Below are positions 1 through 10,744 of a DNA stretch of 64,000 nucleotides, one piece after another (position 1 is the first letter of the stretch; each line of letters begins with the position of its first letter). Position numbers and translations under genes: made by a program. The DNA is taken from positions 129,245,525 to 129,309,524 of the forward strand of contig NC_044996.1 of assembly GCF_008728515.1 (NCBI RefSeq). Reading direction: 5' to 3'. The notes under the pieces were generated by a model. It saw only the letters and a program-made list of their open reading frames with translations. It was not told the DNA's origin and searched no databases. The DNA is from Papio anubis (Eukaryota > Chordata > Mammalia > Primates > Cercopithecidae).

Positions 1-32
1 AAGCAACTTTTCAAGTATTCTTTGTAGTCTTT

Positions 33-361
33 TTAAAAAAATGATATTTATTTGTTTGTTTATTTATTTATTTTTGAGACAGAGTCTCTTACTCCATTGC
101 CCAGGCTGGAGTGCATTGGCATCATCACAGCTCACTGCAGCCTCAACCTCCTGGGCTCAAGCAATCCTCCAACCTCAGCCTCCCAAGTAGCTGGGACTAC
201 AGGGGAATGCCACCATGTCCAGCTAATTTTAGTATTTTTTGTAGAGACAAGGTTTTGCCACATTGTCCAGGCTGGTCTTGAACTCCTGAGCTCAAGTGAC
301 CTGTCAGCTTTGGCCTCCCAAAATGTTGTGATTACAGGCATGAGTCAACACACCTGGCCTA
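33..361 (-). repeat. AluJ, full length, antisense
   Basis: This is the reverse complement of a dimeric Alu with an old-lineage pattern ('cagcctcaacctcctgggct'). The A-tail appears as mixed TTTG/TTTA repeats at 45-75. An 11-bp candidate target duplication, AAGTATTCTTT, lies at 13-23 and 365-375. The 104-residue open frame across it is a chance Alu frame. Confidence 0.9.
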
Positions 362-420
362 AATAAGTATTCTTTAGGAATACATATATATGTTCTAAAG
401 CTATTAAGAAAATGAATACA

Positions 421-585
421 CCAGGCATGGTGGCTCATGCCTGTAATCCCAGCACTTTGGGAGGCCAAGGCAGGAGAATCCCTTGAGCACAGGAGTTTGA
501 GACCAGCCTGGGCAACATATGGAGATCATATCTTGTAAAAAAAAAAAAAGAAAGAAAGAAAGAAAAGAAAAAGGAAAAGAAAAGA
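421..585 (+). repeat. Alu left monomer (FLAM_C-like) with A-rich tail
   Basis: Only the left arm of an Alu is present, from 'ccaggcatggtggctcatgc' to 'ggcaacatatggagatc', followed by an A-rich GAAA tail. No right arm follows, so it is a free left monomer or a 3'-shortened AluJ. An approximate 12-bp duplication (AGAAAATGAATA / AGAAAATGAGTA) brackets it. Confidence 0.75.
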
Positions 586-753
586 AAATGAGTAATAAAA
601 AGAGAATAATTCACAAAATTCAAGATTTTCAAGATAGTAGTTACTGCTGGGGATGAGTGGGATGCCATGGGGACCCTAAAACCATTGATAAGATATTGTT
701 TCTTGGATTGAGTGGTGGACACAGATATTTGTTTTATTAATTTGTATACCTTG

Positions 754-1105
754 TGTATTAGTTTGTTCTCATGCTGCTGATAAAGACATACTTGAGACTG
801 GGCAATTTACAAAAGAAAGAGGTTTAATGGACTTACAGTTCCACGTGGCTGGGGAGGCCTCACAATCATGGTGGAAGGCCAGGAGGAACAAGTCACGTCT
901 TACATCAGTGGTGGCAGGCAGAGAGAGCTTGTGCAGGGAATCTCCCCCTTATAAAACCATCAGATCTCGTGAGACTTATTCACTACCATGAGAACAGCAT
1001 GGGAAAGACCTGCCCCCATGATTCAGTTACCTCCCACCAGTTCCCTCCCACAACATGTAGGAATTCAGGTTGAGATTTGGGTCAGGACCCAGCCAAACCA
1101 TATCA
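754..1105 (-). repeat. 3' LTR of the THE1 element
   Basis: This LTR carries the THE1/MST signature 'catgattcagttacctccca' and the inverted TATAAAA region 'cccttataaaacc'. By eye it differs from its partner at roughly one position in ten, including small indels. That means a long time since insertion, when the two LTRs were identical. Confidence 0.9.
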
Positions 1106-1986
1106 TTCTGTCCCTGGCCCCTCCCAAATCTCATGTCTTCACATTTCAAAACCAATTATGCCTTCCCAACGGTACCCCAAACTCTTAATTCATTTCAGAA
1201 TAAACTCAAAAGTCCACAGTCCAAAGTCTCATCCGAGACAAGGCAAATCCCTTCTGTCTATGAGCCTGTAAAATCAAAAGCAAGTTAGTTACTTCCTAGA
1301 CACAATGGGGGTACAGGTATTGGATAAATACAGTCATTCCAAGTGGGAGAAATTGGCCAAAATGAAGGGGCTACAGGCCCCATGCACATCTGAAATCCAG
1401 TGAGGCAGTCAAATCTTAAAGCTCCAAAATGATCTTCTTTGACTCCATGTCTCATATCTAGGTCACACTGATGCAAGAGGTGGGTTCCCATGGTCTTGGG
1501 CAGCTCCACCCCTGTGGCTTTGCAGGGTACAGCCTCCCTCCTGGCTGATTTCATGGGCTGGCATTGAGTGTCTGTGGCTTTTCCAGGCACATGGTGCAAG
1601 CTGGCAGTGGATCTACCATCCTGGGGTCTGGAGGACAGTAGCCCTCATCTCACAGCTCTACTTGGCAGTGCCCCAGTACAAACTCTGTGTGGGGGCTCTG
1701 GCCCTACATTTTCCTTCTGCACTGCCCTAGCAGAGGTTCTCCATGAGGGTCCTGCCCCTGCAGCAAACTTCTGCCTGGACATCCAGGCATTTCCATACAT
1801 CCTCTAAAATCTAGGCAGAGGTTCCCAAACCCCAGTTTTTTACTTCTGTGCACTCACAGGCTCAATACCATGTGGAAGCTGCCAAGACTTGGGGCTTCCA
1901 CCCTCTGAAGCCACAGCCTGAGCTCTATATTGGCCCCTTTCAGCCATGGCTGGACTGGCTGGCATGCAGGGCACCAAGTCTTCAGG

Positions 1987-2577
1987 CTACACACAGCATG
2001 GGGGCTGAGCTGGGCCCATGAAACCACTTTTCCTTTTAGGCCTCCAGGCCTGTGATGGGAGGGGCTGCCATGAAGACCTCTGATATGCCCTGGAGACATT
2101 TTTTCCATTGTCTTGGGGATTAACATTCAGCTCCTTGCTACTTATGCAAATTTCTGCAGCCAGCTTGAATCTCTCCTCAGAAAATGGGATTTTCTTTTCT
2201 ATAGCATTGACAGGCTGCAAATTTTCTGAACTTTTATGCTCTGCTTTCCTTATAAAACTGAATGCCTTTAACAGCATCCAAGTCACCTCTTGAACGCTTT
2301 GCTGCTTAGAAATTTCTTCCACCAGATCCTCTAAATCATCTCTCTCAAGTCCAGAGTTCCACAAATCTCTAGGGCAGGGACAAAATGCCAGCAGTCTCTT
2401 TGCTAAAACATAACAAGAATCACCTTTGCTCCAGTTCCCAACACGTTCCTCATTTCTATCTAAGACCACCTCAGCCTGGACTTTATTGTCCATATCACTG
2501 TTAGCATTTTGGGCAAAGCCATTCAACAAGTCTCTAGGAAGTTCCAAAGTTTTCCTGTCTTCTTCTGAGCTCTCCAA
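1987..2577 (-). pseudogene. THE1 internal open frame (gag-like remnant), 196 codons
   Basis: An uninterrupted 196-residue frame lies in the internal region, just downstream of the 5' LTR in element orientation. It is acidic in the first 100 residues, shows no membrane segment, and shows no zinc knuckle or protease motif. MaLR internal regions are described as degenerate and gag-like, and this fits by position. The first in-frame Met lies about 90 bp inside the internal region. Frame survival without stops over 590 bp in an old element is mildly unusual but can be chance. Selection and expression cannot be judged from sequence. Confidence 0.55.
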
Positions 2578-2671
2578 ACTGTTCCAACCCCTGCCTGTTA
2601 CCCAGTTCCAAAGTCATTTCCACATTTTCTGGTATCTACAGCAGTGCCTTACTCTACTGGTACCAATTTAC

Positions 2672-3027
2672 TGTATTAGTCTGTTCTCATGCTGCTGACA
2701 AAGACACACCTGAGACTGGGCAATTTACAAAAGAAAGAGGTTTAATGGACTTACACTTCCACGTGGCTGGGGAGGCCTCACAATCATGGTGGAAGGCAAG
2801 GAGGAGCGAGTCACATCTTACATGGATAGCAGCAGGCAAAGAGAGAGAGCTTGTGCAGGGAATTTCTCCCTTATAAAACGATCAGATCTCATGAGACTTA
2901 TTCACGACCATGACAGCAGCACAGGAAAGACCTGCCCCCATGATTCAATTACCTCCCACTAGGTCCCTCCCACAACACGTGGGAATTACATTTGAGATTT
3001 GGATGGGGACACAGCCAAAACATATCA
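2672..3027 (-). repeat. 5' LTR of the THE1 element
   Basis: This copy of about 356 bp begins TGTATTAGTCTG and ends AAAACATATCA on plus. It would carry the element promoter. The TATA-like segment reads 'cccttataaaacg' on plus at about 2869-2881. Confidence 0.9.
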
Positions 3028-3077
3028 CCTTATATGTGTAATATAATCTTCTAATTGTATGAAGTAATTCATGGTAG

Positions 3078-3387
3078 TTTTGGTTTTTGTTTCATTTATT
3101 CATCTGAGACAGTCTCTTGCTCTGTCATTCAGGCTGCAGTGCAGTGGTGTGATTGCTCCTTACTGCCGCCTGGACACCCCAGGCTCAAGAAATCCTCCCA
3201 CCTCAGCCTCCCAAGTAGCTGGGACTACAGGTGCACACTATCATGCCCAGCTAATTCTTGTATTTTTTGTAGAGATGGGGTCTTGCCATGTTGCCCAGGT
3301 TGGTCTGGAACTCCCAGGTTCAAGCAGTCTACTCATCTCAGCCTCCCAAAGTACTGGGATTACAGGTGTGAGCCACTGCACATGGCT
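3078..3387 (-). repeat. AluJb-like, antisense
   Basis: Both arms are recognisable ('gcctggacaccccaggctca', 'ttttttgtagagatggggtc'). Many substitutions fit an old J-type Alu. It sits immediately left of another antisense Alu. Confidence 0.88.
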
Positions 3388-3411
3388 CATTTTGTTTTTA
3401 TAAATATTATT

Positions 3412-3716
3412 ATCATCATTATTATTATTTTTGAGATGGAGTCCCTCTCTGTCACCTCTGTTGGAGTACAGTGGTGCAATCTCAGCTCACTGCAACCTCC
3501 ATCTCCTGGGTTCAAGCACTTCTTTTGGCTCAGCCTCCTGAGTAACTGGGATTACAGGCACACACCACCATGCCCAGCTAATTTTTTTATATTTTTAGTA
3601 GCAACGGGGTTTTGCCATGTTGGCCAGGCTGGTCTTGAACTCCTGACCTCAGGTGATCCACCTGCCTCAGCCTCCCAAAGTGCTGGGATTACAGGCATGA
3701 GCCACTGCGCCCTGCC
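3412..3716 (-). repeat. AluSx, antisense, with 12-bp target duplication
   Basis: Full-length dimeric Alu ('cctgacctcaggtgatccac' type). The A-tail has become an ATT-rich tract at 3404-3430. The perfect direct repeat ATAAATATTATT at 3400-3411 and 3717-3728 marks the insertion. Confidence 0.92.
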
Positions 3717-3728
3717 ATAAATATTATT

Positions 3729-4689
3729 TTTAATTCAGTTTTGTTCACTATTTACTGGCTGTTGATATGCCCTTGTAAATTACTCTGATTTACTGCATAA
3801 CAAAGTGAGCTTTTTTATTTAGTCATTCTAACATAAAATTTTTTTATCATACTGTGCTTTTTTACAAATATTTAATTGACAAATACAAGTCGTATATATT
3901 CAAAGTGTGTTTTATTTTTCTTTAATGGATGGTAAAGACAGTAAAAGCTAAGGAAGAGATTAGTGTTGGCAGGATTTCCATCGCAGAGCCCTTCAGGAGG
4001 AAGTGAGACTTTTGTTGGGTCTTCAAAGGGAGAAGTCACATAATCTTTGAAAGTGGAAATGGACGTTAGAGTTCATTTGCCCCACCTCTTCCTTTAGCAG
4101 ATGAAGAAACAGAAATCTAGGGAAGTACCGTTTTCAAAAAAAGCTTTAATAAAGTTTCAACATTATCAGACCAACCGCAAGGTAATTGTAAGAGGAGAAC
4201 TCCATGGCCCTACAACTGCAGGTTGTTTCTTTTTCTAGGTCTTTGCCTCTCTGCTCAGTGTATGCTCCCAGTACTATTCAAAGGGCCCTGAGTGGGTGGT
4301 TCAGATGCTGTTAGTCAGGCATGACTGGCAGGGAGGAGCGGACAGGAACCTCAGATCTCTCCTCTTCCCCTCTTGACCCCAGCAGGTGTTGCCTGTAGCC
4401 TATTAGATTACATCTGGGACAGTGTGGTGCCAGCCGATGAACCATCTGTTGTGGTTTATGTCTGGGGCTACGGCCCACCATATCCAAAGAGTACCAAGTG
4501 CTTAGAAATGGTACATACTATTCACATCACCTTTAAAGAGCTACCTCTCTTTATCATACAATTCGCATTTAGGAGGCGATTTGTATGATAATAATAATAC
4601 CAGTAAGTAATTATCTTACTAGTCTTAACAGTGACTAGTAAGAGAATTCTAATTCCCTCTCCCATCCCCAATCCCCACCATTTGTTAAA
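3729..4689. other. No recognised feature
   Basis: Single-copy-looking sequence. The stretch near 4075-4125 ('tagcagatgaagaaacagaa') resembles a decayed MIR. No open frame above 71 residues and no repeat I can name with confidence. Confidence 0.4.
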
Positions 4690-4815
4690 AAATAAAAGAT
4701 GAAAGGGAGACTCAGATAAGTTAGCTTGCCTAAGTTATCTCCAAAATGGCAGAGTCAGGTTCTACCTCAGATACCTGGCTCCAAAATATGTGCTGTTTTC
4801 ACTATAACTCACTAA
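4690..4815 (+). repeat. MIR SINE fragment
   Basis: Diverged MIR core order: 'aaagatgaaagggagactca', 'gcttgcctaagttatct', 'ggcagagtcaggttctac', 'acctggctccaaaatatg'. It is heavily mutated, as expected for this ancient tRNA-derived SINE. Confidence 0.6.
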
Positions 4816-4958
4816 CTGTGAACTGTTATCTTTGTCATTTTGTTTAATCCTGTTTTCCTCTGTCATGAATTGGCGATTTATTTATAGTAATTTTTTTTAT
4901 GGTATTAGCAGTTCACTGAAAATAAGGTTGCCAGATTAAACACTAAGCAATATTTGGA

Positions 4959-5263
4959 ACTTTTTTTTTTTTTTTTTGGCAGAGTCTCACTCTATCTCCT
5001 AGGCTGGAGTGCAGTGGAGCAATCGTAGGTCACTATAACTTCAAACTCCTGGGCTCAAGTGGTTCTCCCACTTCAGCCTCCTGAGTAGCTGGGACTACAG
5101 GTGTACACCACCATGCCTGGCTAATTTTTATTTTATTCTTTTTTGTTGAGACAGGGTCTCGCTGTGTTACCCAGGCTGCTCTCGAACTCCTGGGCTCCAG
5201 CGATCCTCCTGCCTTGGCCTCCCAAAGTGCTGGGATTACAGGCATGAGTCACTGTGTCCAGCC
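4959..5263 (-). repeat. AluJ, antisense
   Basis: Full-length old Alu with T-run at 4961-4977, then 'ggcagagtctcactctatct', ending 'cactgtgtccagcc'. The short duplication TGGAAC appears on both sides. Confidence 0.9.
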
Positions 5264-5465
5264 TGGAACATGTTTATAGTAAAAAATTATTTGTTGTTTA
5301 TCTGAAATTCAAATTTAATTGGGCATCCTCTATTTTTAATTTGCTAAGCCTGGCAAACCTAACCAAAAATCTTTGAAAAAATATTATTTCTGGTGAGGTT
5401 GTCCCCCTCATAAGGTAGAGAAACACACAGAATAGGTTGGTTACTGAGTAAAGACCTTAAAGAAA

Positions 5466-5696
5466 TCTTCTCAAGTCTTAACAAGGGGTTAAGGATGTGC
5501 CCCGTCCACCCACCAAGGGAATTTGGCAATGTGTGAAGATGTTTTTGGCATCCTAACTGGAGAGGGGTGGTGCTACTGGCATCTAGTGGGTAGAGGCCAG
5601 GGATGCTGTCAAACATCCTACAATGCACAGGACAGCTCCACAGCAAAGAATGATCTGATCCAAAATGACAATTGTACCAAAGTTAAGCGACCTTGC
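5466..5696 (+). mobile_element. MER20 (hAT-Charlie non-autonomous DNA transposon)
   Basis: The segment carries the MER20 body: 'gggaatttggcaatgtgtga', 'ggtgctactggcatctagtg', 'aaacatcctacaatgcacag'. Both ends are degenerate, so inverted repeats and the 8-bp target duplication cannot be read clearly. Confidence 0.8.
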
Positions 5697-5713
5697 CATA
5701 AAATTTTCGCTGG

Positions 5714-5746
5714 TCAACCAGTAAAGAGGATTCTAACTTCAATTTG
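5714..5746. repeat. 33-bp direct duplication, copy 1
   Basis: Starts TCAACCAGTAAAGAGG and matches 6541-6573 at 32 of 33 bases. The flanks are unrelated. It lies just after the MER20 end and is not part of any repeat I recognise. Confidence 0.85.
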
Positions 5747-5807
5747 CATTGAAAATCACTTAGTATAAAAAAAATCACTTATTTATACTAAGATAGTATA
5801 CATCCAG

Positions 5808-5870
5808 AAGCATTATATATATAATATTAAATATATAATATAATATTAAATATACATATACATATTTAAT
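5808..5870. repeat. AT-rich low-complexity tract
   Basis: TATAATATTAAATA-type units are repeated in degenerate fashion over about 60 bp, with local self-complementarity. Confidence 0.8.
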
Positions 5871-7991
5871 CCCTTTGAGGCTAGCAATACATTTCCATAT
5901 AAAGATTTGTCTTTTTCTATTTCCCAGGAATATAATGCTAAAGCTGTTTATTTATCTGGACTAGTTAATTCACAATTATGGATGCTGGTGGCAGCAAAAG
6001 TTTACTCAATTTTTTAAAAATACCTTAGCATTTATGACCATAGACTATTGATTTCAGATTTGAGTCTTTAATTGTCTTTAATTATGTTCATTGAATAATG
6101 TTCTTGTACTATGGGCAGACTTAGAAATAGTGGTCTTGGGAAGCAACCTAGATATCAGGTTGAATCATATGGTGGTCAAAACTGGTTGAATACTGGCAGT
6201 TTAACATGGTTTGACCTGATGTATGCTGTGCAGTTAGATGGCACAAAATGAAAATGAGCTTTAATCCAATTCATGCTTCGAATCACAGTTAGAGCCTTTG
6301 TTGGTCCCCACAGTTGCTGTAGCTTTTGGTCCTGGGTTAGAACTTTTGCTGAGCAGTTGGAGAGGCCATTTTAATTTTTTGTTTTAATTCCCAATGGAAT
6401 TTGGGGAACTATCTTTCAGCTCTTTGCAGTGCCAGCCTTTTTCTCCTTTATCTGCATCCATGCATTTCACTGAAGTTGGTCATATAGAACTTGGGTCCCC
6501 AGGTGCACAAAATGTGCCCAAGCCTTTAATAGCAAGTAAATCAACCAGTAAAGAGAATTCTAACTTCAATTTGTGGCCTTTAAAAAGTTGTATCCAGATT
6601 TATCTCAGGGTCCTGAAGTAAGAAAAGGAAGAGTATATTATAAATGTATTTCTTTTAAAGAGCCCCTAGAGGTAGGGGACACAAGAGAAATGCCAACTGC
6701 CCCTTGTTCAACATTCTTGAAGATAAATATTTGTTACATTTTAGTGTAATCAATTTATAAAAAGAAACTTCTGTGTTTTTTTTTTAAAAAAAGACTAAAG
6801 ACAACATATACTAAAATGATTTGAATTTTACAGATGATACCCTGCTAATATTTTTAGTTCAGCACCATCTGTTTATCTGAAATTAAATTTCTAGCAAATG
6901 GTCATGCCAGGAGATGCTGTTTTTATTTTTATGTGCAGCTGAAACAGAGAATAATAAAAATCTGCTTGAGTTGAAGAAATATGTTCATAAAATGTTTCTT
7001 TTTTAATCTGAGTTGGCTGAGAAAATGACTTTTTAATCTAGTGGCAGCTGCTTTCATTTGGCTGGTTTTCAGTCTAAATAGTTTATGTTGGAGACAGATC
7101 ATTTGTTTTATATTTGGATGTAGTATAATAAACAGTGTCTTTTGAGCTATGAGGAAGACCCAGATATCACAAACATCTTATTCTCCCTATTAGCCTACCT
7201 TTCTAATTATTTCTTGTTTCTTTAACCAACACAAGTGGCATGCAGTAGGTCTGTAAATTAAAAGTACAAGTGGCAAATTGCATATCACCCGATTGCTGTG
7301 TTATTTTTATTCAACTCTAAGAAAGTTACATCTTACACATTAATTGGTGTTTGTTTACAGGAGGGAAAAACGATGGCTTTTGAAAATATGACTCAGTGGA
7401 AACACTTCTCATCACACTGGCTTGCAAATAGAATCACTGCACTCCCGTTGGGTACCACGGGTGATTCCACTGGGAGTGCGGAATTCTTCCCAACAGAGTG
7501 TTAATTAAAGAGAGCCACCTCTTGGCACCTCTCTCACTCCAGCTACACTTCACAATCCTCCAGGCACCTCTTTAATCAACAACATGTGTTGGATATCTAC
7601 TTTTAGTGTGAGGCACTGCAGCTACCACCCTGATTTCAAAGGCAGTGGCAAGGACAGGTTTTATTGCATTACTTCAAAGTCAGGGCACCTAAATCTACAT
7701 TAGAAATGCCATTAATACCTGCCATTGATGTGGAATAATGGAAACTTTCCAAGTAAAGCATGAATTTCATAGAAGAGAGAGATCTTGCCTTTGCACCCCA
7801 GCACTTTGCTCATAGGTCTTATTATGTTTATCTAATAAAACCACTTTTCTTACTGGACAGTATTAAATTAATTTTGTGTGCCGACTTCTCTTAATACTGA
7901 CAAAAACCAATGTGTTATTTTGAAATGTAGAGGCTGGTCTTTGGTAATAAACTTTACTTGAAAGTTTTTACTCAAAAAAGTGAAATACAGT
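5871..7991. other. No named repeat; unassigned sequence
   Basis: Two kilobases of AT-rich sequence without a recognised element or credible exon. It holds duplication copy 2 (6541-6573). It also holds a small perfect 8-bp inverted repeat (GCACTCCC at 7439-7446, GGGAGTGC at 7472-7479). Confidence 0.45.
6541..6573. repeat. 33-bp direct duplication, copy 2
   Basis: Same orientation as copy 1 at 5714-5746, with one substitution (AAAGAGA instead of AAAGAGG). It lies 827 bp downstream. Confidence 0.85.
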
Positions 7992-7992
7992 T

Positions 7993-8160
7993 TACTCAGG
8001 AGGCTGAGGCAGGAGGATTGCTTGAGCCCAGTGGTTTGAGGTTGCAGTGAGCAATGACCATGCCACTGCATTCCAACCTGGGTGACAGACTGAGACTCTC
8101 AGTAAAACAAATAAAAATGTCAAAAAATAAAATTAATTTAGAAAATAAAATACATTTAAA
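7993..8160 (+). repeat. 5'-truncated Alu fragment with A-rich tail
   Basis: Begins inside an Alu at 'tactcaggaggctgaggcag' and runs to 'gggtgacagactgagactct', then a long A-rich tail. The left arm is missing. It abuts the MLT1 LTR that follows. Confidence 0.8.
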
Positions 8161-8172
8161 AAAAAATAGGTG

Positions 8173-8527
8173 CTACAGAGTGGGTGCCTTAAACAACAGA
8201 AATATTATTTCTCACAGTTCTGGAGGCTGGGATGTCCAAGATCAAGGCCCATGCAGATTTGGTTGCTGGTGAGGGCTCCCTTCCTGGCTTACAGATGGCC
8301 ACCTTCTCCCAGTGTCTTCACTTGGGTAGGGGTGGGGGTTGGAGGATAGAAATCTCATTCTCTTATTCTCTTCTTACAAGGTCACAGTCTTATCTGATTA
8401 GGGCTCCACACTTATGACCTCATTTAACCTTAATTTCCTCTTTAAGTCCCTAACTCCAAATACAGTCACATTGGGGGGTTGAGGCTTCAGCATATAAATT
8501 TTGGGGGGACATGATTCGGTCCATAGC
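8173..8527 (-). repeat. MLT1 LTR (ERVL-MaLR), antisense, partial
   Basis: Diagnostic MLT1 order in reverse complement: 'cttaaacaacagaaatatta', 'cacagttctggaggctggga', 'ccaaatacagtcacattggg', 'catgattcggtccatagca'. The left end is cut off at the Alu tail. Confidence 0.82.
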
Positions 8528-8674
8528 AATTGGACTGGCCTAAAAAAAAAAGACTTTAATATTAGGATCCTTAAGTTACTATTAAAAAAAAAAAACCCGA
8601 CTTACAAAAATTGGTGTTAATAATTTAAAGTTTGAAAGTACACTAATCTGTGGAGTGTTAAAAGTCAGGATAGT

Positions 8675-8979
8675 GGCCGGGCGCGGTGGCTCAAGCCTGT
8701 AATCCCAGCACTTTGGGAGGCCGAGACGGGTGGATCACGAGGTCAGGAGATCGAGACCATCCTGGCTAACACGGTGAAACCCCGTCTCTATTAAGAAATA
8801 CAAAAAACTAGCCGGGCGAGGTGGCGGGCGCCTGTAGTCCCAGCTACTCGGGAGGCTGAGGCCGGAGAATGGCGTGAACCCGGGAGGCGGAGCTTGCAGT
8901 GAGCTGAGATCCGGCCACTGCAGTCCAGCCTGGGTGACAGAGCGAGACTCCATCTCAAAAAAAAAAAAAAAAAAAAAAA
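8675..8979 (+). repeat. AluYR/YRa-type, young Old World monkey Alu
   Basis: Full-length Alu close to consensus, with lineage markers 'ctcaagcctgtaatccc', 'gagacgggtggatcacgag', 'aaatacaaaaaactagcc' and 'gagatccggccactgca'. The internal Pol III B box reads 'agatcgagacc'. A pure A-tail runs over 8957-8979. The perfect 15-bp duplication AAAAGTCAGGATAGT lies at 8660-8674 and 8976-8990. I recognise the markers as the cercopithecid-specific lineage. Confidence 0.93.
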
Positions 8980-9180
8980 GTCAGGATAGTCATTCCCTGG
9001 GGGAACAGCAACTGAAAACAGGCACAAAAGGGGCTTCAGGGATGCTGTAGTGCTCCATTTCCTGTTTGAGTGCTGATTGAAAGAATGTAATTGGTTTGTG
9101 AGTATCCATTGAGCTGATCATACGTAATTTGCGCACTTTCCTGTATGTGTGTTGCAGATCAATCAAAAGTTAAAGCATAG

Positions 9181-9500
9181 GCCAGGTGCGGTGGCTCACA
9201 CCTGTGGTCCCAGCACTTTGGGAGGCCAAGGCGGGAGGATCACTTGAGCCCATGAGTTCCAGACCAGTCTGGGCAATGTAGTGAGACCTCATCTCTACAA
9301 AAAAATTTAAAAATTAAAAAATTAGCCAAGTGTGGTGGCACGTGCCTGTAGTCCCAGCTACTCAGGAGGCTGAGGTGGGAGGATAGCTTGAGCCTGTGAG
9401 GCAGAGGTTGCAGTGAGCTGAGATCAAGTCCCTGCACTCCAGCCTGGGTGACAAAGTGAGACCCTATCTCAGATACATAAATAAATAAAAATTTAAAATG
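9181..9500 (+). repeat. AluJb-like, sense
   Basis: Full-length old Alu ('tcacttgagcccatgagttc', 'tctgggcaatgtagtgagac'). The tail is patterned as CATAAATAAATAAA. Confidence 0.9.
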
Positions 9501-10637
9501 AAGCACAAATAAACCTGAGAGATGCATTTAATACCAGAGATAAACTACACAATTGTCCCGTTGTCTCAGCCTAGACAATAAACAAGCTGCTTCTCCTTTG
9601 TCCTTTCTACTTTAAAAAGTCACAAGAGGTTAAAATGTAATGAGTTGGAGTATATGAAGAAGACTAGCCTTCTAGTTGAGTATAATACTGTCTTCCCAAA
9701 GGTACAGGCAGAACCGCAGACACAGTTAACGTTTCTGCGTGACGTTGCTTGATGCTGTTTTGCTCAGACTGGTAGCTTAGCAGCTGGAGGCTAAAAAGTC
9801 AGGTTTCCAGGGAGAGGAGGAAGGCTTTCTGGGCAAAGGGCAACGTGGACTCCAGGCCAGGGGCATAGTCGGTGTCCTCTCAAGAGTGGTGGCAGTTTTA
9901 AACGGGTTATAAACAAACACTGCCATGTTGTTCTGAGAGGTTCCAGCTGCCTTAGGCAGAGGCTTTGGGGTCTGTGCAAGCGCCAAAGCCGGCTTTCAGA
10001 GGTGATGGGTGGAACTGAAGGATCACTTAAGACATTTGTGACCCTGAATATCCACGTCCCTTGAAGCTTTACACACACACATCCAAGGTAGAGCTGGTCT
10101 TCCCAAAGACAACTGCAGCTAAGGAGTTTGAACTGTGTAACAGTTTAGACCAGCCAGTGGCTGTGTAGAGACCTTTGAGAGTTACAATTAGGTTACTGCT
10201 CAGATTGCATAATGCCAGGACTGTGCTCCATTGTTCCCAGCTCTTGCATTCAGTATTTTATTGTTTCACATTGTGCTTTAACTTGCTACAGAACATTAAC
10301 AGCAGTAGCCAGTAGTTGAATGTTTTCCAAACCTTTCAGATTTGTAGAGCTGACTGTGCCACACTGGCTAATGGAAATTTCATGGTTCCAGGAGTGCTGG
10401 CTTTATCAACAATTATCTAGGTGATCTTGTATGGTCTATCGTGTGTAAAACAGCATTATGTGCTTTTGCTTAACCTTTATAATTGTTGAGAAACAATTGT
10501 TTAAAATTACTGCATAAATGTTTTTAAAGTAAATTTTGAAGCTCTTTGACGTCAGTGCCCTCTGCCTGGTGGAAAGTAATGATTTTTTTTTTAATGTTCT
10601 GATTTGGTGTTTGTTGGTGGAGTGCGTCTGTATGTCT
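9501..10637. other. No named repeat; unassigned sequence
   Basis: About 1.1 kb with no recognised transposable element. It contains the CRE-like octamer at 10547-10554. Open frames on minus at 9777-10078 (69 and 95 residues) overlap in different frames and have no recognisable domain. Confidence 0.4.
10547..10554. promoter_or_regulatory. Perfect CRE/ATF octamer TGACGTCA
   Basis: Palindromic TGACGTCA in repeat-free sequence. It keeps an unmethylated-type CpG in a CpG-poor region. CREB/ATF family proteins bind this site. No promoter elements are visible beside it, so function is only a possibility. Confidence 0.4.
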
Positions 10638-10661
10638 CTGTGTGTGTGTGTGTGTGTGTGT
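10638..10661. repeat. (TG)n microsatellite
   Basis: Uninterrupted TG repeat of about 11-12 units. Confidence 0.95.
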
Positions 10662-10744
10662 ACTAGGAACAGGCCCTATCTGTTGGTGCTTTTACTAAAT
10701 TAATAGATTCTAGACATTAAAGCAAACCAAAAATATTTCACCCG

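Larger units (their letters stand above)
754..3027 (-). mobile_element. THE1 element (ERVL-MaLR), near complete: LTR-internal-LTR
   Basis: Two related LTRs of about 350 bp in the same orientation enclose a 1.57-kb internal region, the usual size and layout of THE1. The terminal bases are TGTATTAG and CATATCA as read on plus. The flanking 5-mers CCTTG (749-753) and CCTTA (3028-3032) fit a 5-bp target duplication with one mutation. Next to the 5' LTR (the right one), 2651-2665 reads TGGTACCAGTAGAGT on minus, a plausible primer-binding site. I suspect tRNA-Leu type but have not checked this. No reverse transcriptase is visible, as usual for MaLR elements. Confidence 0.93.

Noticed and set aside
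3055..3720. 221-residue plus-strand open frame
   Set aside because: It runs through two antisense Alus. The residues (CSGVIAPYC, SASQVAGTT type) are the well-known translation of antisense Alu sequence, not a gene.
4440..4510. Segment 'ctggggctacggcccacca' resembling the start of 5S rRNA
   Set aside because: Similarity is limited to a few bases and the rest of 5S is absent.
9777..10078. Two minus frames of 69 and 95 residues in unique sequence
   Set aside because: They overlap in different frames, have no domain, and no splice or promoter context could be supported.
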